Below, one piece after another: positions 1 through 12,300 of a stretch of 64,000 nucleotides of DNA. The notes beneath the pieces were generated by a model, which was not told where the DNA came from, made no database searches, and saw only the letters and a list, made by a program, of their open reading frames with translations. The stretch lies in the NCBI RefSeq assembly GCF_945859685.1, contig NC_079147.1, forward strand, positions 187,719,174 through 187,783,173. The letters run 5' to 3'. The position numbers and the translations under genes were made by a program. Numbering within the stretch: the first letter of the stretch is position 1; each line of letters opens with the position of its first letter. The DNA comes from Eupeodes corollae. Its lineage: Eukaryota; Arthropoda; Insecta; Diptera; Syrphidae.

Positions 1-142
1 CTTTCATTTATTAATCTCATTTTGCTGTCCGTCTCTTTGTAATTGGTGTAGTTGGTGTTGGAGGTTTTGAAATCTTAAAAAAAATTTACAATTTTATGTT
101 CGCAAAAAAAAACAACAAATAAATAAATTAAACAGATCTTAC

Positions 143-388
143 CGATCGAATTGGTTTGGGAGTTGTAGCATTTGGCGGTGGTGGATTATGAGGACCAGGC
201 CCGTTTTCATCTCCAACCACTGTCACTGCCACTGGTCGTGGCTGAGTGGTAGATGGTGGTCTTTCAACACTTGCACTTCGAGTCGCTGATCCTGATCGCC
301 GGAACATGCCCGACAAACGACCTCGAAGATCTTTTTTGCTAGATCTCATATCACTAGCAACGCTAATGTCAGAATCTGATCCTTGGAC
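143..388 (-). CDS. Coiled-coil gene, coding exon 15, last inside the window
   Basis: 246 nt, phase 0; acceptor TTTTACTTTAG, donor CGATCG|GTAAGATC. Encodes SDSDISVASDMRSSKKDLRG, then RLSGMFRRSGSATRS and a Pro-rich end. The gene continues to the left beyond the window. Confidence 0.7.
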
Positions 389-3300
389 CTAAAGTAAAAG
401 CATTAAGACACACTTTGTGAAAAATCAAATTTGTTTATACCGATATTTCACTTTCTGAATTCCTACTCGACTTAGTTAGACTTCTTAGTTTTCCCATAAG
501 ACTCTTCTTTTTCTTTCGTGGTCCTCTTGGGATGTCACTCTGTGTCGAGCCACCTGACAGACGAGAGTCCAATCTTGAATCCATACTAGAATCACGCACC
601 ATTCCACCCATTTCTGAGTCCATTGATTGAATCGACGATACGCTTCCATCGTCTTGACGCCATATTGCCTAAGAAGAAAAGCAAACAACAAATTTTTAAA
701 GTGTCTTGAAAATATTGCAGCATGAATTCCTGCCTGATCTTGCTGTATGGAATGATCCAATGACAAACTCTTTCTGTACAAACTTCCATTAGTTGAACGT
801 GACAGTTTTGTACTACCCGATCGACTTGGCGTCGATTGGCCACTATTTCCTCCGGCGGCATCATTTTCTTGTGATGCTGCTCTTCTTAAATTACTCCTCC
901 TTAACCTACTACGTTCGTTTTCTTCCTCTCCAATACGTTGGAATTTCCTTAGTTCTTCTGATGCTTCAGCCAGTCGAGCTAAAACACTCGATATTTGGCT
1001 ACTCGATAATGTTGGTGATGGACTTCTACTTCTTTGACGTGATGCAACGTCGGGTTTAAGTCTATTTCCGGTCGAAGACGAGGACGAAGAATTTGATGCC
1101 AGCTTTAGATCCGGAGCGATTTTCACCAATTCGTCCACAGTTTGTAGCAGAGCTCCTACCTTGCGCTCACCACCATCGTGTTCCATTCGTCGTTTTATCA
1201 ATTCCTTCTCATATCGTTCCCTTTCACGTCGAAGTTTCTCATTCGAAGTTCGAAGTTTGGCATGAACATCACGCAACTCAAGGAGATCGCATTGCAATTC
1301 GGCAATTTTCTTCCTTCCCTCTTCTAGTTCTTCTTCAGTGCTTCGTCTGAGTTGATCGGATCGACGTTTCGATTCTAGACGTTCTTTATCACGTTCTCTT
1401 TCGACCTCGAAGAGTGTTTGGCGCAAGTCACGGGCTAATGTTGAAGTCTCTTGAAGAAGACGTTGTTGATCTTCACGTTCTTTTTGCCATGATAGCTCAA
1501 GTTTGGTCTTCATTCCGGGGATTTTAGTACGACCTGAACCTATCACTCGTTCTTCTTCGAATTCATTGAGCTTTGATCGCATTTCGGAGATTTTTATCTC
1601 GTTTGCACTGCGTTCTGAGACAAGTTCCGTTTTAAATTTGCTCACATCCAAACGTGCTTCGCATAGCTGATCTTCAAGGCAACCGATCTAAATGAAAGAA
1701 AATAGTTATAATATATAAATATACTATTCTGAGATGTTTACCTGTTGCTCGAGGTAAGCAATTTTGCTCTTGTCGTCGTCATCACTGCTATGCATAGATC
1801 CTCGGCTTTGACGTCCAGTATTGGCCTTAAGATCACCTATCTTCTTTTGAGCTGACTCTAAAAGCTGCTTGAATGTATCACGATCTTTTTTAAATCTTTC
1901 ACATTGTCTCTAAAAAATAAAAAAAAAGTAGACTTATTTGATGAGAAGAATAAAACAAGTGGGATTTCTATGTACCTGCATTGAAGTTAGCTCAGCACTC
2001 AAGTTCTTCACTTGTTGCTCATAGCGTAGTCTGGTGGAAGCAACTTCGGACTTGGCACTTAATTCAGCATTTTCTAACCTGTAAACAAAAATGATTTACT
2101 CAGAATTAAGAACACAATTAAAACTATCTTCAAACCTGATCTTCATTGATTTAATCTCATTCTGAAGGCCAGCATTGTGTCCATTGATCGAAGACTGAGC
2201 CTGTTCGATTCGGCTAAAGTCGCTCAACTTTTGATTGAGATCATCATTATCCTTGCGAAGCTGGAATACAAGATCAATATTCATTTCATTTTCCCGACGC
2301 AAACGATCATATTCTCGCTCCTTTTCAGCGATTGTATTCTTCAGCATAGTCTTCTCATATTCGGCGGCACCAGCTTTGATATTCTTCGATTCTAGATCTT
2401 GTAGCTTTCTCTGAAGATCCTTGAGTCGCTTCGCAAGCTCTGACTTTTCAGTTCGAATTGATTCCATTTCACCAAGCCTTTGTTTTGTCGATGTTAATTC
2501 AGCTTGTAGATTTTCCTTCTCTGTAGAAAGTTGTGCTCTCATGAGTATTGTTTCTTCGGATAGTGTCTCCCAATGAGCATTTAAATCCGAGTAACGTTTT
2601 TGCTCTTGGGTTAGTTGAGTTTGGAGATCTTCTAATTGTTTTTTGAGTTCTTGAATTTGCTTTGATGAAGCCTGTTCTGCCTTCGAACTGGCAGACTTGG
2701 ACTTCAGATCTTTGATTTCCTTCTCCAGTGAAGTCTTCGTTTTGTCAGCTGATTTCTTCAACGAAGTCAAATCATCATCGAGCTGTGATACCTTAGATTC
2801 CCATTTTTCTCTCTCCTTACGTTCTTTTTCGTAGTCTTTTTCAAGATTAGCAAACTTATCTTTGTCTTTCTTTGCCTGTGCTTCTAGGTTAGTTTTTGCT
2901 GCTTCAGTTAGTTTGATCTGTTAAATGAGATTGTTAGAAAAATGTATTTCTGTTTGAAATTCAGAAATGTTACCTGTGTATCCTGTTTCTTGACTTTATC
3001 CTCAAGATCCTTAATCTTTGAGTTTAATTTTTTGTTTTCTTCATCAGATTTCTTCATTTTTTGCTCCAAGTCTGAAATTTTCGATGATTGACTCGAAGAT
3101 CCTTTCATTTTTTCTTCATATAAAAAAAAAATTAAGTTTGTATTTTTATTAATTTTGTACTGTACTTACTCAAATCATTTTCTGCAGATGTTAACTGCTC
3201 CTTAGCTGTCCTCAAATCTTTTTCGAGTGATGCCTTTTCCGTTTCTAGCTTCTGAACCTTATCTCCATTGCTATTCAGTACTATTGCTCTCATTTCTTTA

Positions 3301-6300
3301 ATTTCGTCTTCTAATTCATCAACCCATTTCTTCAAATGATTCTTTGGTGTTAAGTCTGTGACTTTCCTTGGTGTTCGTTGTGGCAGCTTTTCTTCGGCTT
3401 CTTGAAGAATCAATTTTAATTTTGTACTCAATTCATCACGCTCTTTCTCCGCTACGCTTAATGATTCCTTTAAACTTATTAGCTCAGCACTAGACTTATC
3501 AGCCGCTCCATTCATTGAAGGTTTTCGTAGAGCCTGCAATTGCATTCTCTTATTGTCTTTGAGAAGTTTCTCATTTTCTGTCTCTAAAGTTGAAAGTTTT
3601 GAGCGAAGTATTGAAGCTTCTTGTTCGACCAAATCTAATTGTCTCTTAAGATCGATGTCTTGAGATTTACCACTTGATTTGGCAGAAATCTCAGCTTGAA
3701 GTCTTTCGATTTGGCGATCTTTTTCAATCAGAGACTTTCGCAGTGCGGATAATTCATCACTCAGAGCTTTAAGCTTTTTGTCCGAAGATGCAGAATTTGA
3801 TGATCCGAATAAACTTGGAAGCTTTCGACTACTATCGCTGTTTTGTAACTTAGATTGAAGTTCTTTTACTTGTTTCTTTGTTTCTGTATTTTCCTTTTCA
3901 AGATCTTCGACTTTGAGACGCAGGATGGAGGCTTCCTGTTCGTTTAGTTCAAGTAGTATGCGAAGTTCAGCGGGATCATCTTCATCGGAAATACCTTCAT
4001 CTCGATCGGATAAGGGTTCAGGAGTTAAACGATTTGGTGTTGGGCTCAGTTTTCGACCTTTAAGGGAAAAGGATGAATTTATTAAAACTAATTATATTCA
4101 AAAAGTATGGAAAAAAATCAAGTTACGAAATTTAATACATGCTTTAGATAAGTTTAAAGCTTTAAGGTAGAAAATATTTGGTGTAAGTAACTTGACAAGC
4201 ATTTAGTAAGCACTTTTAATGACTAAAACCTGTTATGACTCTTAAACTGTCTCTAGTCAAGACAGTATTCAAATATAATTTTTTCATGACTTAGTTGGAG
4301 TGAGATATAATTGTATGATCTCTAAATATGTTGCTCCAAAAGCGACTAATGTAAGTTTCATTAAATAAATGACAGTGATTTGACAGTTTACTGCGAGTGC
4401 GAGAAGTCTCCAAAAAAAGCAATTCTGTCTGCTGTCAAAACGATTGTTTCCATTTTTCTACTGTCATTATTCAACTGACAGAACATCGAATATTATGTGA
4501 GTTGTCAATATAAGAATGAACTTATAAAAATTTTGTTCTAGAGTGAATTTTGAGGATTAATTAATATAATTCTGTTAGTTTTTTTTTATATGAGTGTAAG
4601 ATCTTAAATAAGGGATCTTATGATTAGTAAAGAAAACAAATTATTAGTTATATTTGAAACTATGCAGCTGGAAAAAATGGCAAAAATATGGAACAAATGA
4701 AGTTTAAAGGCTCTTTTAAACCAACGGGAAACATTCGGCGATGACAATTAAACTTTTATCTGTCAAAACAGCAAAAGAAAGCTACCAATGGAGTTCGACA
4801 ATAAAAAAGTTGTCAACAATGAAAGTTTCATGTTTGTTTAAGTGAGCCAGAACAGGAAGTAAATTTACTTTTTTGGTGTGTTTGTGTATAAATTTAATAA
4901 AACAAAAAGCCAAATTTTTAAGCCAAATAATTACAAAAGAAATAAAACAAACTCAAAAATGTAAAAAAACAACACAACTATGTATTTCGATTCGTACTTC
5001 TCGAACGAGATGCCATTTTTTTCAACTGCATCATCATGGATTCATTTTCATCTTCAAAACGTACAAGTTTTCTCCTTAAATTTTCAGCCTGCAAACAAAA
5101 CACATAAGTAATACATTAATTATTATGAATTAGTCAATATGATACAAAAATCGTATCTTATTTTTATTTGACAGCATTTTCATATGTCAAAGATTCGTAG
5201 AACTGTCATTAATTGGTGTTTAGAAAATTTCTAGGCCAATCGAAAAGTTAGATTGCTGTCTTTCATTGCTTTGTATTTAAAAAATTGTATACTTGTGTTG
5301 CTCAAGAATATCCATCTTTGACAGTTGCTAACAGCGGCAAGTCAAATTACAAAACTGGCTTTCGCAATTCGAAGTTCGAAAACACAGGCTCAGCCTTAGT
5401 TGCAGGTTGTATTAGAATTACTAACATTTAATCTACGTAAACACAACCAACTAAAATATAAAATTGAACTAAGTCAGTGATGTAACCAGTACCTGAACCA
5501 CCAACAAACCAAGCCCTTGACATCACCGATGGAAACAATAATCCATTATTAGCTGAAGATGAAAATAATGGAAAGCCCCCCCAAGGACTGCTTTCCCGTG
5601 AGACGTTTGCATTTTTACATAAAGAACTTTCATCGATATTATCTTCAGTCTGAGATTCTGTTGATATTTTAGTAACAGCTTGTTCTTCTAATGACTCAGT
5701 TTTATTAAATTCGATCAAAACGGCATCTTCAGTTTGAGTTTCAACTGACATTTTAACAATAATTTCATCTGACGTTTGTGATGCAATAGATTCAAGCATA
5801 ACAATATCGGTTTGAAGATCTCGTGACATAGTTGTCATTTCTATGAAATTCAGTTCAGTTTGAGTTTCAACTGACATTTTAACAATAATTTCATCTGACG
5901 TTTGTGATGCAATTGATTCGAACACAACAATATCGGTTTGAAGATCTCGTGACATAGTTGTCATTTCTAAGAAACTTTCATCGATTTTAGTTTCTTTATC
6001 CTCCATAATCATCGGAATAAGCTCAGCTTGTATTCCTTCGTCGATTAATACGATGATGTCAGTTGACGTTTCTGAATCAACCATTTCAATGTTTGATTGT
6101 GCGGTTATTTCTGAAAATCCCGATTCGCACGATTCATTGCGAGTTTGTGTGCTCCTTGGGAAATATAAAATCTCAAGTTCATCAGTTTGTGTTCCTTGAT
6201 TAAAACGGCCAAGAACACCACGTCTCTGGCGAAGTCTTTCGTTCTGTATTCTCAAAATCAAATAAGCTTATCTTTAACATAAAACTTTCGAAAAAAAACT

Positions 6301-9300
6301 CACCTCTTGTTCGGAGAACTTCAATTGATCCTTCAAATCTGATTCTCGTTCGATGGAGTCTTGTAAATCTCTCATAAGCTGCTGAGGATCTTCATGTGAA
6401 CCACCTCGAGTTAATGATTCTCGTGTAAACTTTCCGTCAGCTGAAGTTGACTTACCTATGACCCCCAACATTGGTGGCTTCTTTTTCCCAGGATTACGAA
6501 GCTCATCCGCTTCGGTCTTGAAATATATTAATGAACACAAAATTGTAACAAAAGATCTCTTCATATGTATATACTTACTTGTAACTTTCTGGCCAACTCA
6601 TTGGAAAACCTCAATTCTTCTTCAAGCTTCTTAATTTTGTTAGCCATGTCTTCATTACAGCTAGCCTGTTTTTCCTGTTCTAAACTGTCAATTTTACGTT
6701 CACATTTTTTCAGCTTAAAACTTAGAATCCTACAATTCTTTGTAGTTGATTCAAGCTGTTTCTGCAAAGTTGTATTGACCTCAGCCTGTGTATCCCGAAA
6801 GCTATCATGCATCTCTTCCATTTCAGCTTCTAGACCTCGCAATTCTCGTTTGACTTCTGTATTCTCTTCCATAAGTTCCTCACAAAGTTGTTCGGCAGCT
6901 TGGAGTTTTCGTTTCATCTCATATTCAACACTTTTCGGTCCGTTTTCGATTTCTTTTAATCGAGTGTTGAGGGATCTCTTTTCATCTGTGACCCTTTCAA
7001 GTTGTGCTTTTAGTTCATTGACTCTCTGTTGCAAGCTGAGAGCCTCCGAAGCAGCAGTTCTGTTCGGGCCAGTGTCTATAGAAGCTAATCGTCTCAACAA
7101 AATATCACTTTTATCCCTTTCAGCTCGTTCAGCTCGAGCACGCATTGCATCAAGCTCGGCTCGCAGTGATTTCAGCTCATCTTGAAGCTCCTGGTTGTGG
7201 CTTCCAATGATAGTTGTATCAGTGGTTTCTGTTGTGAGAGAAGCATTATCATTATATCTATCCGAGACAGCCTTTTGGTTGTCTTTTATTTTTAACATAA
7301 ATTCAACATCTTTTGTGGCTCGTTGCTTGTCAGATTCTTTTTTCGAAGATACGCTGCTGCTTGATGACCTGGAAGATAAACTTGATGTTGAACTACTATT
7401 TGATGTCCCCGATGATGTTGATAATTTAGAAGTTGTTGTTGAAGAACTTGTCGATGTTGTTGAAGATGGTTTGGGTGATGTTGGTGATGATGAAGTGGTT
7501 GAAGTTGTAGATTTCTTCGGAGCACTTTGAAGTTTTTTAGATGAATCTGTTGTAGAGGAACTAGACTGTCTACGTTCTGGTCGATCTGGAGGAGTGCTAT
7601 TCTCTATCGAGTTATGGTTGCTTGTAGTTCTGAAAATTTGAAAAGGATCTCAAGATTGGTATCGCAAAAATCATTTTAGTTGGCCATACACAGAGACAAA
7701 AGCAAAAAGTTTAATTTTGTTTAGCGGAACATTGGCTTCCAGTAGCTAGGAGTCTTGTGCTCGTTCAGTTATGGCCAACTTTACCATTTCTACTGAAAAC
7801 AACAAATTTGTTCCCTTTTACTTGATAAAAACAAAATGAGTTTAGCAACTTTGAAAAATGTTTGAAACGAAAACCACTTTGACAGTTTTGTTTCTTCGTA
7901 TAAATGGTACGAGTGACGTTTAAAAAAAATGTCAAAATAAAGTCAACTCATTCTCATTTTTACGAGTTTAAGGGAACTAAGTATGGAAGAAATAATCTTA
8001 CTCTTCCTTCTTTGCAACTGCACGTTCACGGCTTGATTCACGAGCATTTAAGCTCTTTTGTTTTTTAAGAAGATTCATTTTACGCATTCGCTCAGCGAGG
8101 CTGTCGTTGTACTGAATGACTAAATCGTCTGGAATATCCTTTGAAGTGGATGATGATGACGGTGATGATGATAACGATGTTGATGATGGCCGCTTAACTG
8201 TAACTGTTTCTTCCAACTGTCAAAATTAAAAAAAAAAACCGTAAGTAATGATTTACACTATAAGATTTCATTTTGTAGTACAGTTCTGTAAATGATTAAA
8301 GTTTTAATGTTCCTAACAATTTATCGTGCGTAGAAGGTATCCTCATGGGATGTAAAAATTATATGGAGATTGAATTTCAGGTTTTAGGGAATATATTATT
8401 CTTTCCACTGAATTGCAAATATTGATGTTTTTTTGGAAAAGCCATCTGTAGTAGAGTGGAATTTTATGTGAGCAACAGATATAACATCTACAAGGAATCA
8501 CTGCAGATTAACATTAAAAAGAAATCCTTCAACGAGAAGAGATTTGACTTTTATTCCAATTCTAATGACTTTATATCTGCCGTGGAAAGTGAGTACCAAC
8601 TACCAGATGCAAATACAGTCAAACAGATATCAAAACTATTTTATTACAACCTTGATAGAAAATGGATAGCAGCCAAAGAACGTGAAATAACTTCAAAAAG
8701 AATGCAAATTGGCTTTCCTTATCGCTGCATATCAATACCGGAACAACAGAAGAAGCGGGTGATCTCCCAACTACACCAAGAGGAAAACCAAGAAACTAAT
8801 CAAAGCTACAAAGGAGATATGTACAGAACATCTCTATGAAGCTTTGAGTATAAGGTACAAAAAGGACCATGAACAGGGGAAGAGTGATATAATTCAGGCA
8901 ATATCTTCTGCAAGTCCACTTCGTGTCAAAAGAATCAACGAAAGCATTCACACTCCCCAACACAATTCCATAAAATACACCAGTGAAAACGCATTAGCTT
9001 TGTTTATAGATTTGGGACTTTTAAAAGAAAAATATAAAATCCTGAGAACTTCGTTAAGACATCACAATGTAGATGTCTTGCCATCCTACAAAATGATTAC
9101 AGTTGCGAAAAAAGAAGCAGTTCTCGAAAACTGCGAAGTCACGGAAATATTAACTAGAGTGAAACTTCAAAACATGATGGATCATACAGCAATGCGGCTA
9201 ATAGAAAGCAAAACGGAGGATCAAATAGTTGCACTTTCAAGAAATCTAACGTTACAGAGTAAATAGGGCTGAGATGGATCATCTGGACAAAGTACAGCAA

Positions 9301-12300
9301 AAAATAAATACAACAGATAGTAAAACTGACGCACACATGTTAATGGCATTAGTTGTCCGACTTCGACTCAATAGTACATATGGTGAACATTGGAGGAACC
9401 CTCGCCCATCATCAGTTCATTTCTGTTGGCTCATTATGTTCCAATATGTTAAAGAGACAGTGATTAGGAAACACTAATGACGTAAACACTGCAAAAAGAT
9501 TTTTTGAACAGTCAGATGCCACCACTCGAATAACTATCATCAATGGAGAAGTTATAATGAGGCTCAAAGTAGTATTGAACGTTTTGAATTGCAGAGAAGT
9601 AGTGAATGCAGTTAAATTTGGGCAGTACACTAAGAAAACGGCAGAGCTTTTAAAACAAAAGTATCCTGAAAAACTAATCACACCTACTCTACACAAAATA
9701 TTGGATCATTGTCAAAATATCATTGAATATCAATCACTACCACTTGGAGAACTGTCAGAAGAAGCCCAGGAATGCAAAAATAAAGATTAGAAGAAATATC
9801 GATATCAAAATACGTGTAAAGTTTCAAGGATTCGGCAGAATGAGGACCTATTCAACATGCTACCAACCTCTTTGGATCCACTTATTTCTTTCTTGTGGCA
9901 GGTGAGAAGCAAAAAAGGTCTGAAAGAATGATACTCTCCAGAAATGATGACTTTATTAAACATTTCCGCGGACTTAGATGATAGTTTTCAAGAAATGTAT
10001 AGTGTTTATTTATATTGATTTGTTTTGTCTTTATTTCTTTTTACACTGTTTGACTTTTGATATATCACCAAAATACATTATGTATTCTTGAAAATAAAAA
10101 AAAATGCCTTAAAATTAAAAAAAAAAAATTCACTCGAATTGGTCCTTTTTCTTTTTGCTCTATTGTTTGAATTCACTTAGATTACTTAAAAAATTGATTT
10201 TTACGATTGCATTTTAAAATACCGATATGTTTATCGCCTTTGTTAAAACTTCTTATTTTAACACACAATTTTGAAACACCCTGTAAACGGTTTTTTTTTT
10301 TGAAAAATACAATTTTTATAGCCTCGAAAATTTCCTTCAAGATACGATTGGTATAGGAAATATGATTTTTGAAACTAAAAAAGTCAAATCGGGCCACTGT
10401 GCGTCGTCTTAACCTGTCCATTGATGCGCTTGAAATGTGTTGGATGTGTTCGTTGAGTAGTGTTAAATGTAAAAAAATATGACATCATTTAAAAACTCAA
10501 GATGAACTCTGATATTTTGACAGAATTTCTTTTCATTTCAACTAATGCTTGCTTATTTAATGACTGCTAGAAGCCAATTTCACTCTTATGTCATCTATTC
10601 CTTACCGCTCCTATTCCTTCTGGTAGGTTCAGTGGAACTATGGAGAATCTTTTGAACTTTATTTTTGTATTTTATTTATTTCTTTAAACTTTAATAAAAA
10701 TATGTGTATTTAGTTTCTTTGGCAAAAGCAGTTTTTTTAGCAACAGATGGCGTTTGAAAATTAATTATAATTTCTATGGGACAAACCTTCAAGTGTTATT
10801 TTGTATCTTGGCAAGTCTTGAGGCTGGTATAGCATTCTACATTCCTGTACTGCGGCTAAAGAAAAAATCTTAAAAATACTTAACAATATAGGGTTAACTA
10901 ATCAGCATTTCCAGAAGTACGGGTATAACGGATGAATTTTTTGGGGGGAGGAAAACAACTTGCTATTTGATTAAAGCATTTTTGCTAAAATATCAATTAA
11001 ACATGTCTCAGTAATAGAATGATCTATCATTTTTCAATTCCACCCATGAGACTCAAGTTGGTTATTGGGATATCAAACCAAATAAAAAAATATACTGTGG
11101 TTTAGGAATATTTTTTCCAATTTTTCTTGCATCTTAGCGATGCGTCGCGGTCGTTTTGAAAAACCTACCACAGCAGCATTTTTGGCGATGTCAATTATGT
11201 GATCACTCCACAAGAAGTAGATAGTTATGCATATAGCTGAAACTGAAAGCTGTTTAGTCTCCTCAATGCAAACACGACCTATGTATAGTGGTATTTGAGG
11301 CTACGATTTTGCGACTATAGACCGCATTGAGTTTTTGAAGCATCAAATGCTCTACGGTTTCAAATTCTCCATTTAACAATACTGTCAATATCAGAATTTA
11401 ACGTGCTCATGAAACGCTGCCGTTGGGTAGTCCATATCCAAAGGACAAGAATGAGAATCTCAAAAAGAATAGGAAGAGCTGAGGGTACTGTCATTAGTGA
11501 AACAATTTAGTGGGTTAGAATTTTTTGGGCAGAATATCATTTATTAAAATAAGGAAAAGTGTCGGAGACAAAGCGGAGCCCTGGGACACACCAGCTTTCA
11601 TTTTGTGGATATCACATTTGAATTGAATACTACTTAAACTGAACGGTCCGAACGGTTATTCATATCCCCTTTAAAATTGTCAATTTGTAGAGTTAAAACT
11701 AGTTCTAAAAAATTTTGAATTGTGTCTTTTAAATATTAATTTCAGGACTACTTGGCAATTTCTTATTGTTTATTGAAAACAAATGCTATGGACGCTTTTC
11801 TAGTTTGTTGAACTAATTATTAATTTTTGAAAAACTTACACCATATTTTTTCAAAAACAAAACAATTATAATATATCCATCATACCTGTTTTACCTACCT
11901 CTTTCAAATCCAAAGTTGTTGTATGCCTCCTCGGTGGTATTTGGACACTTAAAGAAACATCAACATTATTTTCCACTGGTCTTATAACCATGGCAGCGGA
12001 TTTATTATTCTTTTCATCTAAATCCGGTGTTGAAGTCCATGATTGGGGGCGTTTCTTAAGCTCTATATTATATTGAACAACTTTTTTGATGAGAATTTTT
12101 TCATTTTAATTTTAAAATTTAATGATGTTAACCAAAGTAAGAGCGAGAGATAGATTGTGGGACACAATTCGACGCCAAACGAGCGAACGAACAGTAAAAT
12201 AGTAGATAAACGAACAAAGCGTGCGAGCGAGAGCGTGCGTTAATGTAGTGTTGTTTTTATTTATTTATTATAAAATTAGTCATTTTTATTATCGATTAAT

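Noticed and set aside
5491..5492. Internal donor GTACTGG in the alternative exon, used to splice to exon 4998-5088
   Set aside because: It leaves one base, while the next exon needs phase 0, so the join would create a stop. The exon is better read as terminal.
6565..7185. 206-codon plus-strand ORF at 6565-7185
   Set aside because: It is the complement of the coiled-coil exon; heptad-rich coding DNA commonly has an open antisense frame. No domain seen.
7195..7530. Plus-strand acidic ORF over 7195-7530
   Set aside because: It is the antisense of a Ser/Thr-rich stretch of the coiled-coil exon (6579-7629); low-complexity DNA opens the other strand. No independent support.
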